DNA of 64,000 nucleotides, from assembly GCF_040892615.1 (NCBI RefSeq), contig NZ_JBFRYC010000012.1, forward strand, positions 40,931 through 104,930, in the 5' to 3' direction. Origin of the DNA: Thioclava arctica (lineage in GTDB: Bacteria; Pseudomonadota; Alphaproteobacteria; Rhodobacterales; Rhodobacteraceae). Shown piece after piece: positions 8,056 to 16,840 of the stretch. The number at the start of each line of letters is the position of its first letter. The first letter of the stretch is position 1. The notes under the pieces are model-generated. The model ran no database searches. It saw only the letters and a list, made by a program, of their open reading frames with translations, and was not told the origin of the DNA. Made by a program: the position numbers and the translations under genes.

Positions 8056-9480
8056 TTATGGCGCAACCCGTTTCTCAATTTCCCCGATCGCCGATTGCCA
8101 AGCGCGCACGGACGCCGTGACACGAAAGTCCGTGAGGTAAGCCCGCTGCGAATAGCGCTGCGAATGCCCGAGCAAGGCTTGCGCTGCCCAGGCGGCGTCA
8201 GGCTCTTCGGTGCGGATCAGGTTTGTGACCAATGTTCGGATCAAGTGGCCGGAAATACCGAACTCCTCTTTCAACAGCGCCGTCGGATGATATGTGTCAA
8301 ACCCGTCAGACGACAGGCTAAGCAGGTTCATTCCGTCGAGTTCGGCAACGCGATCTTTGATCTGCCAAGCCGGCCGATCGCCGAGCACATGCGCGTCGAG
8401 CAGGCGGCTTGTGAAGGGCCACAGTTCTCCTAACTCTTTCTTCCGCCGGGTCTTGGCTTGCCGGAATGACAGTTCCCAGTCACCCGTTTCGGTGCGCTGG
8501 ATGTCGCGGCCCACGCGAAATCGAGATAGGTCACCCTGCCGGTCGGACCCGTTCACCAGCAACACCAACACCACGGATTTCCGGCGTAAACGTTCAGCCT
8601 GTGCGGTGTCCCCTCTGCAGCTGCGCGCGACTTCTGAATGCCGCGCGGCGGCATGCAAAATGTCAGCCAAATCGAACGCTTTGAGAAAGCCTCGGACTTT
8701 CGTTCGTTTGCCAAGTGGCGCGTCCTCTGCTTCGGCCCGGAGTTGTCCCCGAATTTCTGAAAATGCTTCGGCGGCGAGTCGGTCGAAGAGCTGCCCGCGA
8801 TAGGCAAAACTTTCCACCCGCTCGAAATAGTCCGCTGCAGAGCGGGGTGTGATGGCACGCTCGACGAGCAGGAAGCGCAGGAATACTTCGGCGAGGTCTG
8901 TCGAAAATGCCTCCCCGATTTTGATACCGCGTTCGGCTGCCCATTTGCGAGCCGTCGCGCAGATGCCGATGGCGCTGATGACTGAGGCTCGCGTCTTTTC
9001 GCGCAGCGGGCGATAGGTTGTCTCTCCGCGCCGGACCCTCCGGTCTAGAAGGGGCAGGACCTCGCGCCACGTTTCAGGCCAGTGCTCGGGCAGCGTTGCA
9101 ATCCGGGTGGAGCGACGCGGCTTTTTTGACTTCACATTGTAACATGCGTTGAGCCAGCGGTCCCAGTCTTTGGTCAAGGTCCGCGCCGGTGCGAGGGGCA
9201 CTGTCGGGGCGAACCGCGCGAGGGCCGCCATTAAGGTGCGGTGTGTCGTGCGGCTTGTGGCTGCAGATGCAAAGTCCTCGGTGTTTGCTGTTTCGGGTGT
9301 TCGCCCCGATGCCGAGAGTGCGCCATAAAACCGCTCGAGCGCGGCCGGGACACCCCGACCCGTGAGGGTGCCAGAAATGACCGCCTCCGTAACGGCCTCG
9401 GCAACAGGACGGGGCACGCTGGGCATGCGCGCGCGGAGCCGGGCTTCCCGCTCGGCCCAGGAAAATGGTGGATGGGGCAT
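8056..9480 (-). CDS. tyrosine recombinase/integrase, second of a tandem pair
   Basis: 474 residues from the ATG at 9480, preceded by GAGG and 7 bp after the stop of the larger recombinase gene. The C-terminal part carries the tyrosine-recombinase signature: an arginine box near LVNGSDRQGDLSRF, the H-x-x-R box SGHLIRTLVTNLI, and LLGHSQRYSQRAYL with the nucleophilic tyrosine. The N-terminal half would be the arm/core-binding domain. It is co-transcribed with the HTH gene at 11496 and the recombinase at 9488, so the three probably drive integration and excision of the surrounding island together. Confidence 0.8.
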   Translation of the reverse strand: MPHPPFSWAEREARLRARMPSVPRPVAEAVTEAVISGTLTGRGVPAALERFYGALSASGRTPETANTEDFASAATSRTTHRTLMAALARFAPTVPLAPARTLTKDWDRWLNACYNVKSKKPRRSTRIATLPEHWPETWREVLPLLDRRVRRGETTYRPLREKTRASVISAIGICATARKWAAERGIKIGEAFSTDLAEVFLRFLLVERAITPRSAADYFERVESFAYRGQLFDRLAAEAFSEIRGQLRAEAEDAPLGKRTKVRGFLKAFDLADILHAAARHSEVARSCRGDTAQAERLRRKSVVLVLLVNGSDRQGDLSRFRVGRDIQRTETGDWELSFRQAKTRRKKELGELWPFTSRLLDAHVLGDRPAWQIKDRVAELDGMNLLSLSSDGFDTYHPTALLKEEFGISGHLIRTLVTNLIRTEEPDAAWAAQALLGHSQRYSQRAYLTDFRVTASVRAWQSAIGEIEKRVAP

Positions 9481-9487
9481 AAGGTCC

Positions 9488-11323
9488 TCAAATAAGTTGC
9501 AGTGTGGGATCGAGGCGCTCAAGCACTTCGGCAAAGAGACGTGCAGCCTCACGACCGGCACCGCGTGCGTAGAACGCTTGCACCGTGTCGAGCTTGTCGC
9601 AGAGCAAATCGGCGACAACGCCATAGGCGCCGGGGTTCTGAGCGACGAAGAGTGTTGCGCCGACATGGCGCATCATGTGCGGCTTCAATCCGATAACGCC
9701 GATCCGCGACATGCCGCGATTCCATACCTTGTTCAAAGTGCAACGCGATACTGGCTTGTTACTTTTCGTGCCGGGAAACAGGTAAGGGTTTCGCTCGGGA
9801 TCGATCCCGTGATGTGCGCACCAAAGGTCGCGCCCCTCTTCGACCCAGAGCGTGATGACCTTCCATTGCGCAAGAGGAAGCTCATGCACGATCTCGCGGT
9901 TGTTTTTCACTTTCGCCCGCGGGATGTCGATCATCGCGTGCGCGCCCTTGCGACGGGGCAGCAGAAGCTCTGCGTCTTTGCCACCAAAGGTCAGTTCGTT
10001 GATGTTGCGCGTGCGCAGCGGGCGCGAGAGTTGAAACGCCATCGCCGCCGACGTCATCGCCATATGCAGCGCCTCGGTGCGCGCATGCACCCCGAGTGTC
10101 GTCCAATTGGCAAGCCCGCGCCGTGCTTCGCGCTCTAACACGCGCGGTCCGGTCAGGATGGCGCGGATGACCGCAGGATCTCGATCAAGGAGTTTCAGGA
10201 AGGCGGCGCGTTCTGCAGCCATCTCGTTTGCATAATCGCTATGCACCGTATCCGAGAAGTGCAGATCCGCGAGCGTATCTAGCACATCTTCCTCTAGGTT
10301 GTTACGCTTGGCGAGCGTTTCAAGTGCGGCAAGCCAGGTGTGCATTGACGAGGTCTTATTCGGGTTCTTGAGCGCCTGTTCCTGCTTCGCGCGTTCCTGA
10401 AAGCGCTTCGCAGCAGCGAGCACATGGCCGCGCGTCAGAAGCCCCTCCAGTTGCTCGACGTCTGCGGGCGGCATTCGATCATCCCAAGCATGACGGATGA
10501 GCCATGACAGCGCATTTCGATGCGCTTTGCGGCGCAGCTCCGGGTTGCGCACCTTGCGCTTGCCTTTGGTCCTGCGTGGCATCGGGTCAGCGCCGAGTTT
10601 GCCCCCGAAACGGTCGCGTTTTGCGCGCTCCCCGTGCACGGCGCGTTCGATCGCAGCCTCGCAGGACTTTACAAGAGGCGCTGGCAGGGATGACCAGTCG
10701 AGCGGGGCATCGCGACGTCCTGGAAGCGGTCCGACGGGCGCTAGTGGCAGCAGAGACGCGACCTCTTCGTGCCGATTCCGTTGCGCGATTATCTTGTTCA
10801 GAAGGCGTAGCGAGCGACGAAAAGAAGCCGTCTTGTCGGCTGGAATGGCAGACAGTGCCTCGGTTGCTGAAATGGTGTCGAGCGCGGCGGGAAAGACGTG
10901 ACCCACCCGGGCCCGGAGATTTGCAAGCGACACATCCGCCATGCCAGGAAGCACCTTAGAGCCATCGGGTCCCGCACGGTTCTGCACGCGCTTTACATAT
11001 CCGATCAGATGATCCCAAGCGAGACGTGCATCGGGAGAGGTCGCGTCCTGTGCGACTTTCCCTGTCGCAAGCCGTATCGCCGCACTGATTTTTCCCGACC
11101 ACGTGTGAAACGCGCGTTCTGCGGCTTCGGGTGTTGCGGCGCGAAATTCGCCGACCCATACGATGCGACAAGCGATCTCGGACCAAGCAACGTCATTCGC
11201 CGCTATCTGATGGAGTTTGCTGCCGGTGAGTTTCTCGACCCGGCGAAACGCGGCGGCATATGCCTTCGCAGATTGTGCGGAATACAGGTTGGGCAGAGCG
11301 AGGTAGATTTCCTGGAGAGTCAT
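9488..11323 (-). CDS. large tyrosine recombinase/integrase, first of a tandem pair
   Basis: 611 residues, AAGGA before the ATG. The catalytic domain lies near the C-terminus: arginine in RPLRTRNINELTF, the H-x-x-R-H box GLKPHMMRHVGATL, and a final tyrosine in TVQAFYARGAGREAARLF. The N-terminal ~380 residues are helical and basic, including a linker RRTKGKRKVRNPELRRKAH. Length exceeds simple phage integrases. It is followed after 7 bp by another recombinase. Adjacent tyrosine recombinases are known from recombinase-in-trio elements, but only two are seen here. Confidence 0.75.
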   Translation of the reverse strand: MTLQEIYLALPNLYSAQSAKAYAAAFRRVEKLTGSKLHQIAANDVAWSEIACRIVWVGEFRAATPEAAERAFHTWSGKISAAIRLATGKVAQDATSPDARLAWDHLIGYVKRVQNRAGPDGSKVLPGMADVSLANLRARVGHVFPAALDTISATEALSAIPADKTASFRRSLRLLNKIIAQRNRHEEVASLLPLAPVGPLPGRRDAPLDWSSLPAPLVKSCEAAIERAVHGERAKRDRFGGKLGADPMPRRTKGKRKVRNPELRRKAHRNALSWLIRHAWDDRMPPADVEQLEGLLTRGHVLAAAKRFQERAKQEQALKNPNKTSSMHTWLAALETLAKRNNLEEDVLDTLADLHFSDTVHSDYANEMAAERAAFLKLLDRDPAVIRAILTGPRVLEREARRGLANWTTLGVHARTEALHMAMTSAAMAFQLSRPLRTRNINELTFGGKDAELLLPRRKGAHAMIDIPRAKVKNNREIVHELPLAQWKVITLWVEEGRDLWCAHHGIDPERNPYLFPGTKSNKPVSRCTLNKVWNRGMSRIGVIGLKPHMMRHVGATLFVAQNPGAYGVVADLLCDKLDTVQAFYARGAGREAARLFAEVLERLDPTLQLI

Positions 11324-11495
11324 GTTTTCATCCTTTCCGTGGTGATTTCATCTGCGGGACGGAACCGTTCATCCCCGAAAAGATGAACGGAACGGCCATG
11401 CAGATTTGGCCCATGAAGTTCGGGGGGTGTTTCGTTCACGCGGCTCGAAAAGAGGTTCAGGCGGCGATTTGGCCGTTCATGGATGCAGTGCATCG

Positions 11496-11885
11496 TCACG
11501 CCCATGTGCCGAGCCAACGCTGGATTTCAGCAGGCACAAAACGCACGCGAGAGCCGATACGCCGATACGGTAGAAAGCCCTGTTTTGCCTTGGCGATGAG
11601 AGTCGAAGGGCGAAACGGGCAGAGCAGTGCAGCGTCTTCAGGCGTCAGCAACCGCTGCCGATAGGCGGCCTCCAAGCCCCTTGGCGCCTGCCCACCCTCA
11701 AAGGCCCAAACCGTCTCCCAAGCGTAGCCTCTGCGCCGGCCGCTCCGAAGCGGGATCAACAGGCCGTCTTGTTCGGCGCGCCATAGCGTCGCCGCGCTGC
11801 CCGCTTGCCAGCGGCAAAGTAAATCTGCGGCGCTCAGGAGCTCAGTTGCTTGTTTGGAATTAGGGAGTTTGGATCGTTTCGACAT
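11496..11885 (-). CDS. excisionase-like helix-turn-helix protein
   Basis: 129 residues with two related halves. The C-terminal half, LTPEDAALLCPFRPSTLIAK through GSRVRFVPAEIQRWLG, is the winged helix-turn-helix of the MerR/Xis type (HTH_17), and the N-terminal half (LLSAADLLCRWQAG...) looks like a second degenerate copy. It stands 172 bp upstream of the two recombinase genes in the same orientation. Small proteins of this kind usually act as recombination directionality factors or regulators of the integrase operon. Confidence 0.65.
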   Translation of the reverse strand: MSKRSKLPNSKQATELLSAADLLCRWQAGSAATLWRAEQDGLLIPLRSGRRRGYAWETVWAFEGGQAPRGLEAAYRQRLLTPEDAALLCPFRPSTLIAKAKQGFLPYRRIGSRVRFVPAEIQRWLGTWA

Positions 11886-12000
11886 GGGTGTTTTCCTTTC
11901 GTTCCAACGGAGAAAGGGAAGACGCCGATCAAATCCAAATTTTAGCGTTCACGAAATGCACGGTGTGGGTTTTCGGGCAGGAAAGGGTGGGGGTAGGCTC

Positions 12001-12124
12001 TTACGGAAATACCTGCCGTGGTGTTCCCTGTGGTTCCCCCTGTAGCGGACACGGACCTGTCCGGGGTTCAAGCCATGCGAAGATCCGGCAGAGTTCCCTG
12101 CTTCTTGCCGGCGTAATCGGTGGT
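12001..12124. repeat. ~125-bp direct repeat, copy 1: remnant of a primase gene 3' end
   Basis: The segment resembles 14975-15097 over about 120 bases. On the minus strand its coding part ends KKQGTLPDLRMA-stop (stop at 12068-12070), matching the primase tail KKQGTLPGFDTA at 15037. Similarity continues past the stop into non-coding sequence that includes the palindrome CGGACACGGACCTGTCCG (12046-12063). It is a relic of a second primase gene or a recombination footprint. Confidence 0.75.
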
Positions 12125-12371
12125 TTCCTCACCCCAAGTTTATTCGCGCAAACTCCTGTTTTGTGCGAGCCATTTCGCTCGAGATTTGCAGCCCATCCGA
12201 GCGCGTCTTGTGCGTTCGGATGGCCCCCCATAACACCCCTTGGACAGCTTTCACGGTCGGCGCCACCGTCAGCATAGGAAGCGTCGGAAAAAGTTCTTCC
12301 GGACGATCGCCCCGACACCACTTCCTTTCCGCATCGGAAGAACCGATGCGGAAAAAGAAGGAAATTCAGAA

Positions 12372-13016
12372 ATGTCCAAGAAAAATGCCATCCGCCGCGG
12401 ACCCTGTCTGCTCAATGCCGAACAACTGAAATCCGTTGGCGACCGCGTCCATAAGGCTTCGATTCGGGCCGTCACCGGCGGCTTCTACGCACGCGGCGGC
12501 AACAAGATCTTCACTGCCAGTGGCTCTTTGCAAGACGCGGTCCTTCCTGCGGCTCCTTTGATGGCCTTCGCGGCGGCGCAGATTCTGAGCAACATGGGTC
12601 TGCAGCCTCGCGTCATCGCCGGTGCCGCAATCTGGTCTGTCGGTTCGGGTGACTACGATACCCTCGATCACGGGATCGCAAACCCATCGATCCCGTCGAT
12701 TGCGGCGGCTAGGGGCGATTTTCACACCTGGGTGATCTGCGAAGGCTGGTTGCTCGATTTCGCAGCCTGCGCCTTGCCCGCCAAGCTTGCGCAGACACAT
12801 GCGTCGCAGCCCTTCTCCACACCGCGCGAACGCTGGACCCGCTTTCCAGAGGTGATCACGCACCCGTTGTTTTACTCGATGCCCGATCCGCTTAGGGATG
12901 CTCACGCAACCTATGGCTATTTCAAGCGCAGACCGGAGCTCCTCTCCGAAGTGCGAAGTTTTCTTGAAGACGGTGTGCGGGCGGCTGAAGCCGAGGCTGA
13001 AAGACTGCCTACCTGA
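12372..13016 (+). CDS. hypothetical protein with transglutaminase-like features, 214 aa
   Basis: I choose the ATG at 12372 (MSKKNAIRRGPCLLNAEQL) after AAGGAAA; a longer frame runs into unrelated sequence. The middle reads PLMAFAAAQILSNMGLQPRVIAGAAIWSVG, then DFHTWVICEGWLLDFAA, a layout like the helix plus FHaWve..gWldf strands of transglutaminase-like proteins, possibly the DUF2026 type. The His and Asp positions can be recognised, but I see no cysteine at the usual helix start, so activity is doubtful. It is the first cargo gene between the direct repeats, and a terminator follows it. Confidence 0.5.
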   Translation: MSKKNAIRRGPCLLNAEQLKSVGDRVHKASIRAVTGGFYARGGNKIFTASGSLQDAVLPAAPLMAFAAAQILSNMGLQPRVIAGAAIWSVGSGDYDTLDHGIANPSIPSIAAARGDFHTWVICEGWLLDFAACALPAKLAQTHASQPFSTPRERWTRFPEVITHPLFYSMPDPLRDAHATYGYFKRRPELLSEVRSFLEDGVRAAEAEAERLPT

Positions 13017-13024
13017 TGTGATTT

Positions 13025-13051
13025 GGGGCGAGTGGGTACTCGCCCCATTTT
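13025..13051 (+). terminator. rho-independent terminator after the 12372 gene
   Basis: A perfect 9-bp stem GGGGCGAGT / ACTCGCCCC with loop GGGT is followed by ATTTT, eight bases after the stop codon of the preceding gene. Confidence 0.85.
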
Positions 13052-13203
13052 GATGGGGCTGCAGTTCTCGGGAGTAAGCGTCGTTTATGCCCTAGAGGGC
13101 GGAATTCCCTAAGTAAATGGGATCAAATACAGCGTCGTATAAGTTACGCAGCTTCACCATTCATTGTCTGGACCAAAATTGATCTACCCTCTATGGGGCT
13201 GAC

Positions 13204-13596
13204 ATGACAAAGAAAATACAAATCAACTATCGCGCTGAACCGACTGTCTTCGATGAAGCGAAGCTCAAAGCAAGCTCGCTCATGCCAGCAATGCTGGAGG
13301 TCAATGAAGACGGTGATTCATTCTCACTGACGCTCACGCCTGCTGCTCTTACCCCTTTCGAAAAGTTCGAAGGAATGATGCTGACGCTGCCAATCCTCCC
13401 AAGGCTTGCAAAACAGATCGATGCATCATTCGACAAGAGTGAGGGGCCAATTTTTGCGCAGGCCGACCTTGTTGTCGTTCACGTGGCCAAAGATACCAAA
13501 GCGAAGCACGTGGAGTCAGACTTCGATGACGATCAGCTGCTGATAACAATGATCTTTCACCCAGGCGCACACTGCTTTCACCCAAACGCGCACTGA
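13204..13596 (+). CDS. hypothetical protein, 130 aa
   Basis: Unrecognised acidic protein starting MTKKIQINYRAEPTVFDEAK. It alternates short strands (SFSLTLTPAALTP, DLVVVHVAKDTK) and has no signal peptide or membrane segment. A possible ribosome site (GGGGCTGAC) is weak. It lies in the cargo segment between the two direct repeats, behind its own spacer of 150 bp. Base composition is less GC-rich than the flanking genes, in line with acquired DNA. Confidence 0.55.
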   Translation: MTKKIQINYRAEPTVFDEAKLKASSLMPAMLEVNEDGDSFSLTLTPAALTPFEKFEGMMLTLPILPRLAKQIDASFDKSEGPIFAQADLVVVHVAKDTKAKHVESDFDDDQLLITMIFHPGAHCFHPNAH

Positions 13597-14058
13597 GTGA
13601 AATATACTCATGGGCTTTTGCGGGGGGGCTGTCCCAAGCACGTCCGTTAGAGTGGTATGCGAGTGACATGCTACGGTTCCGGTTTCACCTGACGCGACGC
13701 TTTGCGCGATCGCTTCAGGGTCTTTCAATATGGCTATATAATCACCTCACCCCGGGTCCGGCGCGTCGCCCATGGCAACGCAGGAATTTCCGCACTGTGA
13801 ATTGCGTCTTGCTCGGACCGTTCTTCTGCCGCTACCAGTCGCCCCCATCGCCGTCACCGATCGATGAGATCGAATGCCGCCAGTAGAGGGTGAGCATCAT
13901 GGGCCGCCGATCACCCTACTACAGGGCGCGTTTTGCATGCCCGTTCATATTTCGCGAGGGAGTTCTAGTTCGCGTCGATGCTCTGCACATACGGGTCAGA
14001 CCACTCCGATACTGCGTGCCGGATCGACCAGAATTTTGATATATTTACTTGTCTGCGC
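13597..14058. other. stretch without a firm gene
   Basis: Two short plus-strand frames are possible: 13668-13886 (72 aa, Arg-rich) and 13899-14039 (46 aa, starting MGRRSPYYRARFACPF after GAGGGTGAG). The second has a fair ribosome site but no recognisable family. I see no RNA gene or strong hairpin. Confidence 0.3.
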
Positions 14059-14232
14059 TTATTCTTGTTCGAGCATTTCGTGGGTAACAAGGGAAAGCTC
14101 ATTCGCCGCTTGCGAGAAGCTCTGAATTACCTGTTCAAGCTTGGCATGAGGTTGCGTTTCAATTTCAGATACGACCACGAAAACGTGGTCAGCGAGATTG
14201 TTCATTTTTACAAGGAGTTCTCTACTGATCAT
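14059..14232 (-). CDS. small hypothetical protein, 57 aa
   Basis: The frame reads MISRELLVKMNNLADHVFVV and ends VTHEMLEQE-stop. AGAGAGG lies six bases before the ATG. The whole protein can form amphipathic helices, with leucines and valines at heptad-like spacing, so a coiled-coil or partner-binding role is possible. It lies in the cargo segment; nothing else about it is known to me. Confidence 0.45.
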   Translation of the reverse strand: MISRELLVKMNNLADHVFVVVSEIETQPHAKLEQVIQSFSQAANELSLVTHEMLEQE

Positions 14233-14591
14233 GCGGCCTCTCTGATTTTATTAGCGACCGCAAAAAAATAAGAGCGGCAACAATTAATAGTTGCCAAAGT
14301 TTTGCAGGATTGGAGAACGAAGCCAAGACCGTGTTTCTGAGTTTGGTTCCGAAAGAGCCGTGCCTCCCAGAAAGTTTACTGGACCCGCCACGGATTTCTC
14401 CCCGCTGCTGATTAGAATCGGACCTAAAGTGATCTGGCCACGAAACGAATATCGCGCGGAAGGGTAGCGAATATTTGAGAAGATGGATTTATGCTTTTCC
14501 CCAGCCCCTCCAAGCGCGCAATCCTCTTGTGCTTTCAACCGCTTTGAAGCTCGTCATATAGGATGCGCGGCTTTCTTCACTTAAAATGGCG

Positions 14592-14822
14592 CTATCCTTT
14601 AGGTTCACACTGGCCTGAGACGAGCATACCTTCCTTCGACAACCCAACGCCAAGCCGCAGCGCTCGGCGATGCGCAAAAAATGCGACCTCTCTGGCGCTT
14701 GGCTTGGACATCGTCTCGACGAACGCATTCAGCCAAATTTCATCCTTAGGCGTCATTTCTTGCGGTGAGAGATCGTTCGCCGGCATCGTCGTCTTCCGCT
14801 CATAGGTGGTCACACTGCTCAC
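14592..14822 (-). CDS. small hypothetical protein, 64-76 aa
   Basis: The frame starts with GTG at 14822, or more likely with the ATG at 14786 (MPANDLSPQEMTPKDEIW). It continues LNAFVETMSKPSAREVAFF, a helical stretch with a polar tail. No family is recognised. Downstream (14284-14538) the same strand has another open frame of 84 codons that I cannot support. It is the last cargo gene before the second direct repeat. Confidence 0.35.
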   Translation of the reverse strand: MSSVTTYERKTTMPANDLSPQEMTPKDEIWLNAFVETMSKPSAREVAFFAHRRALRLGVGLSKEGMLVSGQCEPKG

Positions 14823-14974
14823 TCCCGAGTTGCCAAACGCTACATCTTTCGCCGCTTCTTGCGCAAGATCAAACGCACGCCCGTATACGCAGAGACACGC
14901 TCGTGCCGCGCTATGTAGTGTTCAATAAATTTATGGGGCGGATTTTTGGGTGGGGAAAGGAGTAAGACTTGGGG

Positions 14975-15097
14975 CAAATATCTGCCCCCGTGTCCCCTGT
15001 GGTTTCCCCTGTAGCGGACACGGACCTGTTCGGGCTTCAGGCCGTATCGAAACCCGGCAGAGTTCCCTGCTTCTTGCGGGCGTAATAGGTGGTACGA
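14975..15097. repeat. ~125-bp direct repeat, copy 2: end of the intact primase gene
   Basis: Counterpart of 12001-12124. It spans the last ~20 codons of the primase gene and ~60 bases beyond the stop, including TCCCCTGT repeated twice and CGGACACGGACCTGTTCG (15015-15032). The 2.9 kb between the two copies holds the genes at 12372, 13204, 14059 and 14592. Confidence 0.75.
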
Positions 15098-16344
15098 GAT
15101 ATTCCGTGTTTCTTCCATGGCTGATCCCGCGACGCTGAATTCGCCGCCAACCATTCTTTCCGTGTCTTAGCGCCGGCTTGCGCCCGGTGCGCTCGTGATG
15201 CCGCTGCCTTTCTTTCTTGGCGCAGTTTTTGAGGTATGACTTGTCGAAGATTAAGCGAACATGCATATTCTTCAGAAATACCGAGCAGATCCGCGATACG
15301 GCTTCCCGAGTAATGGTAGCGTCCATCGGCAAGCGGGCTTGAGGCATTTATCCCGGCGGCCTGTCTTTCTGCAGTGCGAATGATCGCAGAGACTTCCTGA
15401 GCCGGTAAATCGGGTGTTGCGCACCGGGCTGCTTCGAGAATTTCCAGCGCGCCGTCGTCGACTTCAGTGTCATGAGTTAGGGTTGTGGCAAATATGTGAA
15501 GCCAGGTGTTTCGCATGCCATCTGGAATTGTGCCGCCGTGCGCGGTTCTGATCCCCTCAAGATCGTCGCGGATTTGCCGGAAGCGGGCCGCCGGGGGCAA
15601 GCCGACGGGCATCGCGCGGCCTTTTAAGTTCACTCGCTGCGACAAACCTTTTCTGGCGCGAAACGTCTGAAGTTCGGCGCGCGTGGGTCGCCCTGACGCG
15701 AAGAAAATCACATCTGCCAAGACGTCGAAGTCGTGGCGATTTCCCATCCCAGCAGAAACACGAACGCGCTTGCCTGATTTTTCATTGAAGCTGCTGGGAA
15801 GGCGGAAGACACGCGCAACGTCTTGGCAGCCGCGATCTGCGCCAAATGATACGAAGATTTCGTTTAGCGCGCTCATTACAGCCTGCCAACGTTTTAAGGC
15901 GGCTGGCGGCAGATCATTGATAAGCCAAATCAGGGCGGAGCCTCGACCGCTTTGCAATAGTATTGATGGCGATGGCAGGTTTGCGTCATCAAGAAGATGC
16001 AGAATGGCGGCCTCGACCACGCTGACATCACAGTCACGCCAGCGCGCCGTCTTATGCCAGTCGAGATCAACATAGACAGCGTTCAGCGCTACGAGCTGAT
16101 CGGAGGTGCGGCGATAGCGGAATCGGTTCAATGAGACATACGCGCGCCCGTCGAGAAGGTTGGGCAGGGCGAGTTCTAATTCGCTCGGCGCAAGGCAAAG
16201 ATTGCGCGGCTCATCACCTTCGAACCAGAGCAGAGATGGCCGACCGTGCTGGTCTTCGGGGTGGAGAAGCTGAACATAAACATCCGGAGAAATGTCGCTG
16301 ATGCAGGATGGCGGGGCGGAAACGCATTTGGAAAGATTTTGCAT
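15037..16344 (-). CDS. primase-like replication protein (archaeo-eukaryotic primase superfamily)
   Basis: 435 residues. The N-terminal half shows the primase-polymerase features ALNAVYVDLDWHKT (two catalytic aspartates in DLD), PSILLQSGRGSALIW and DVARVFRLPSSFNEKSG, the pattern of RepB-like primases on mobile elements. The C-terminal half is helical and ends in an HTH-like stretch HGISRTTYYARKKQGT. It would start replication of the element. The ATG overlaps an inverted repeat (16344-16366), which suggests autoregulation or initiator binding. No helicase gene is adjacent. Confidence 0.7.
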   Translation of the reverse strand: MQNLSKCVSAPPSCISDISPDVYVQLLHPEDQHGRPSLLWFEGDEPRNLCLAPSELELALPNLLDGRAYVSLNRFRYRRTSDQLVALNAVYVDLDWHKTARWRDCDVSVVEAAILHLLDDANLPSPSILLQSGRGSALIWLINDLPPAALKRWQAVMSALNEIFVSFGADRGCQDVARVFRLPSSFNEKSGKRVRVSAGMGNRHDFDVLADVIFFASGRPTRAELQTFRARKGLSQRVNLKGRAMPVGLPPAARFRQIRDDLEGIRTAHGGTIPDGMRNTWLHIFATTLTHDTEVDDGALEILEAARCATPDLPAQEVSAIIRTAERQAAGINASSPLADGRYHYSGSRIADLLGISEEYACSLNLRQVIPQKLRQERKAAASRAHRAQAGAKTRKEWLAANSASRDQPWKKHGISRTTYYARKKQGTLPGFDTA

Positions 16345-16366
16345 TGACCGGACATGGACCGGTCAA
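16344..16366. promoter_or_regulatory. inverted repeat over the primase start (third copy of CGGACA motif)
   Basis: TTGACCGG and CCGGTCAA form a perfect 8-bp inverted repeat around a 7-base gap, overlapping the primase start codon. Within it CGGACATGGACC repeats the core of the sites at 12046-12063 and 15015-15032. It may be an iteron, an operator or a recombinase core site. Confidence 0.5.
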
Positions 16367-16520
16367 GAATTTGCAGAAGCAGATTGCAGCTTGTTTGAGT
16401 CGAACTTGAGTGCTCGGTCACGTGGCGGGTGAGACCAAGGTGCGGATCGTGGCCGATAGATTGAAACCTGACGGCGACGGTGAGTGCGACTGCTGCGCGG
16501 TAGGGGCTCCTGTGTGAGGC

Positions 16521-16572
16521 CCAATCGCCTGCCTGGGACGGCAGTTGCTTTCAACGCAGGGCAGGCGATCGG
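16521..16572. repeat. nested stem-loop upstream of the primase gene
   Basis: ATCGCCTGCC (16524-16533) pairs with GGCAGGCGAT (16560-16569), extendable by two more pairs. The enclosed sequence has a second stem GTTG / CAAC at 16544-16555. The stretch 16367-16840 has no supported gene, and with the neighbouring primase this structure is a candidate replication origin element. Confidence 0.5.
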
Positions 16573-16840
16573 GCGGCTAGAACGGCACGAACACTGTCTG
16601 ACACCAGCGCCTATGGGTTCAAAGTGCGAGATTTGATAGCCAGCGCTGACCCGGGACAGAAGTATTTTGCGCGGTGATGAGGGGGTGTCTAATTTTCTCT
16701 TGCGGCTCATGTGGGCTGTTTTGATCCCAGCGATAGGGGCGACTGGCGAATGAAACGACCCCGACACCTGTAGGGGGGCTGTGAGCCATGTGTTGGTGCC
16801 GCAATCACTCTCCACAGGACCTTGTTCAGTTAATGTGACA

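Noticed and set aside
9362..10138. Plus-strand frame opposite the tandem recombinases
   Set aside because: Overlaps two recombinase genes on the other strand and shows no protein family.
14284..14538. 84-codon minus-strand frame in the cargo segment
   Set aside because: No ribosome site, no family, and an odd composition; left as unassigned.
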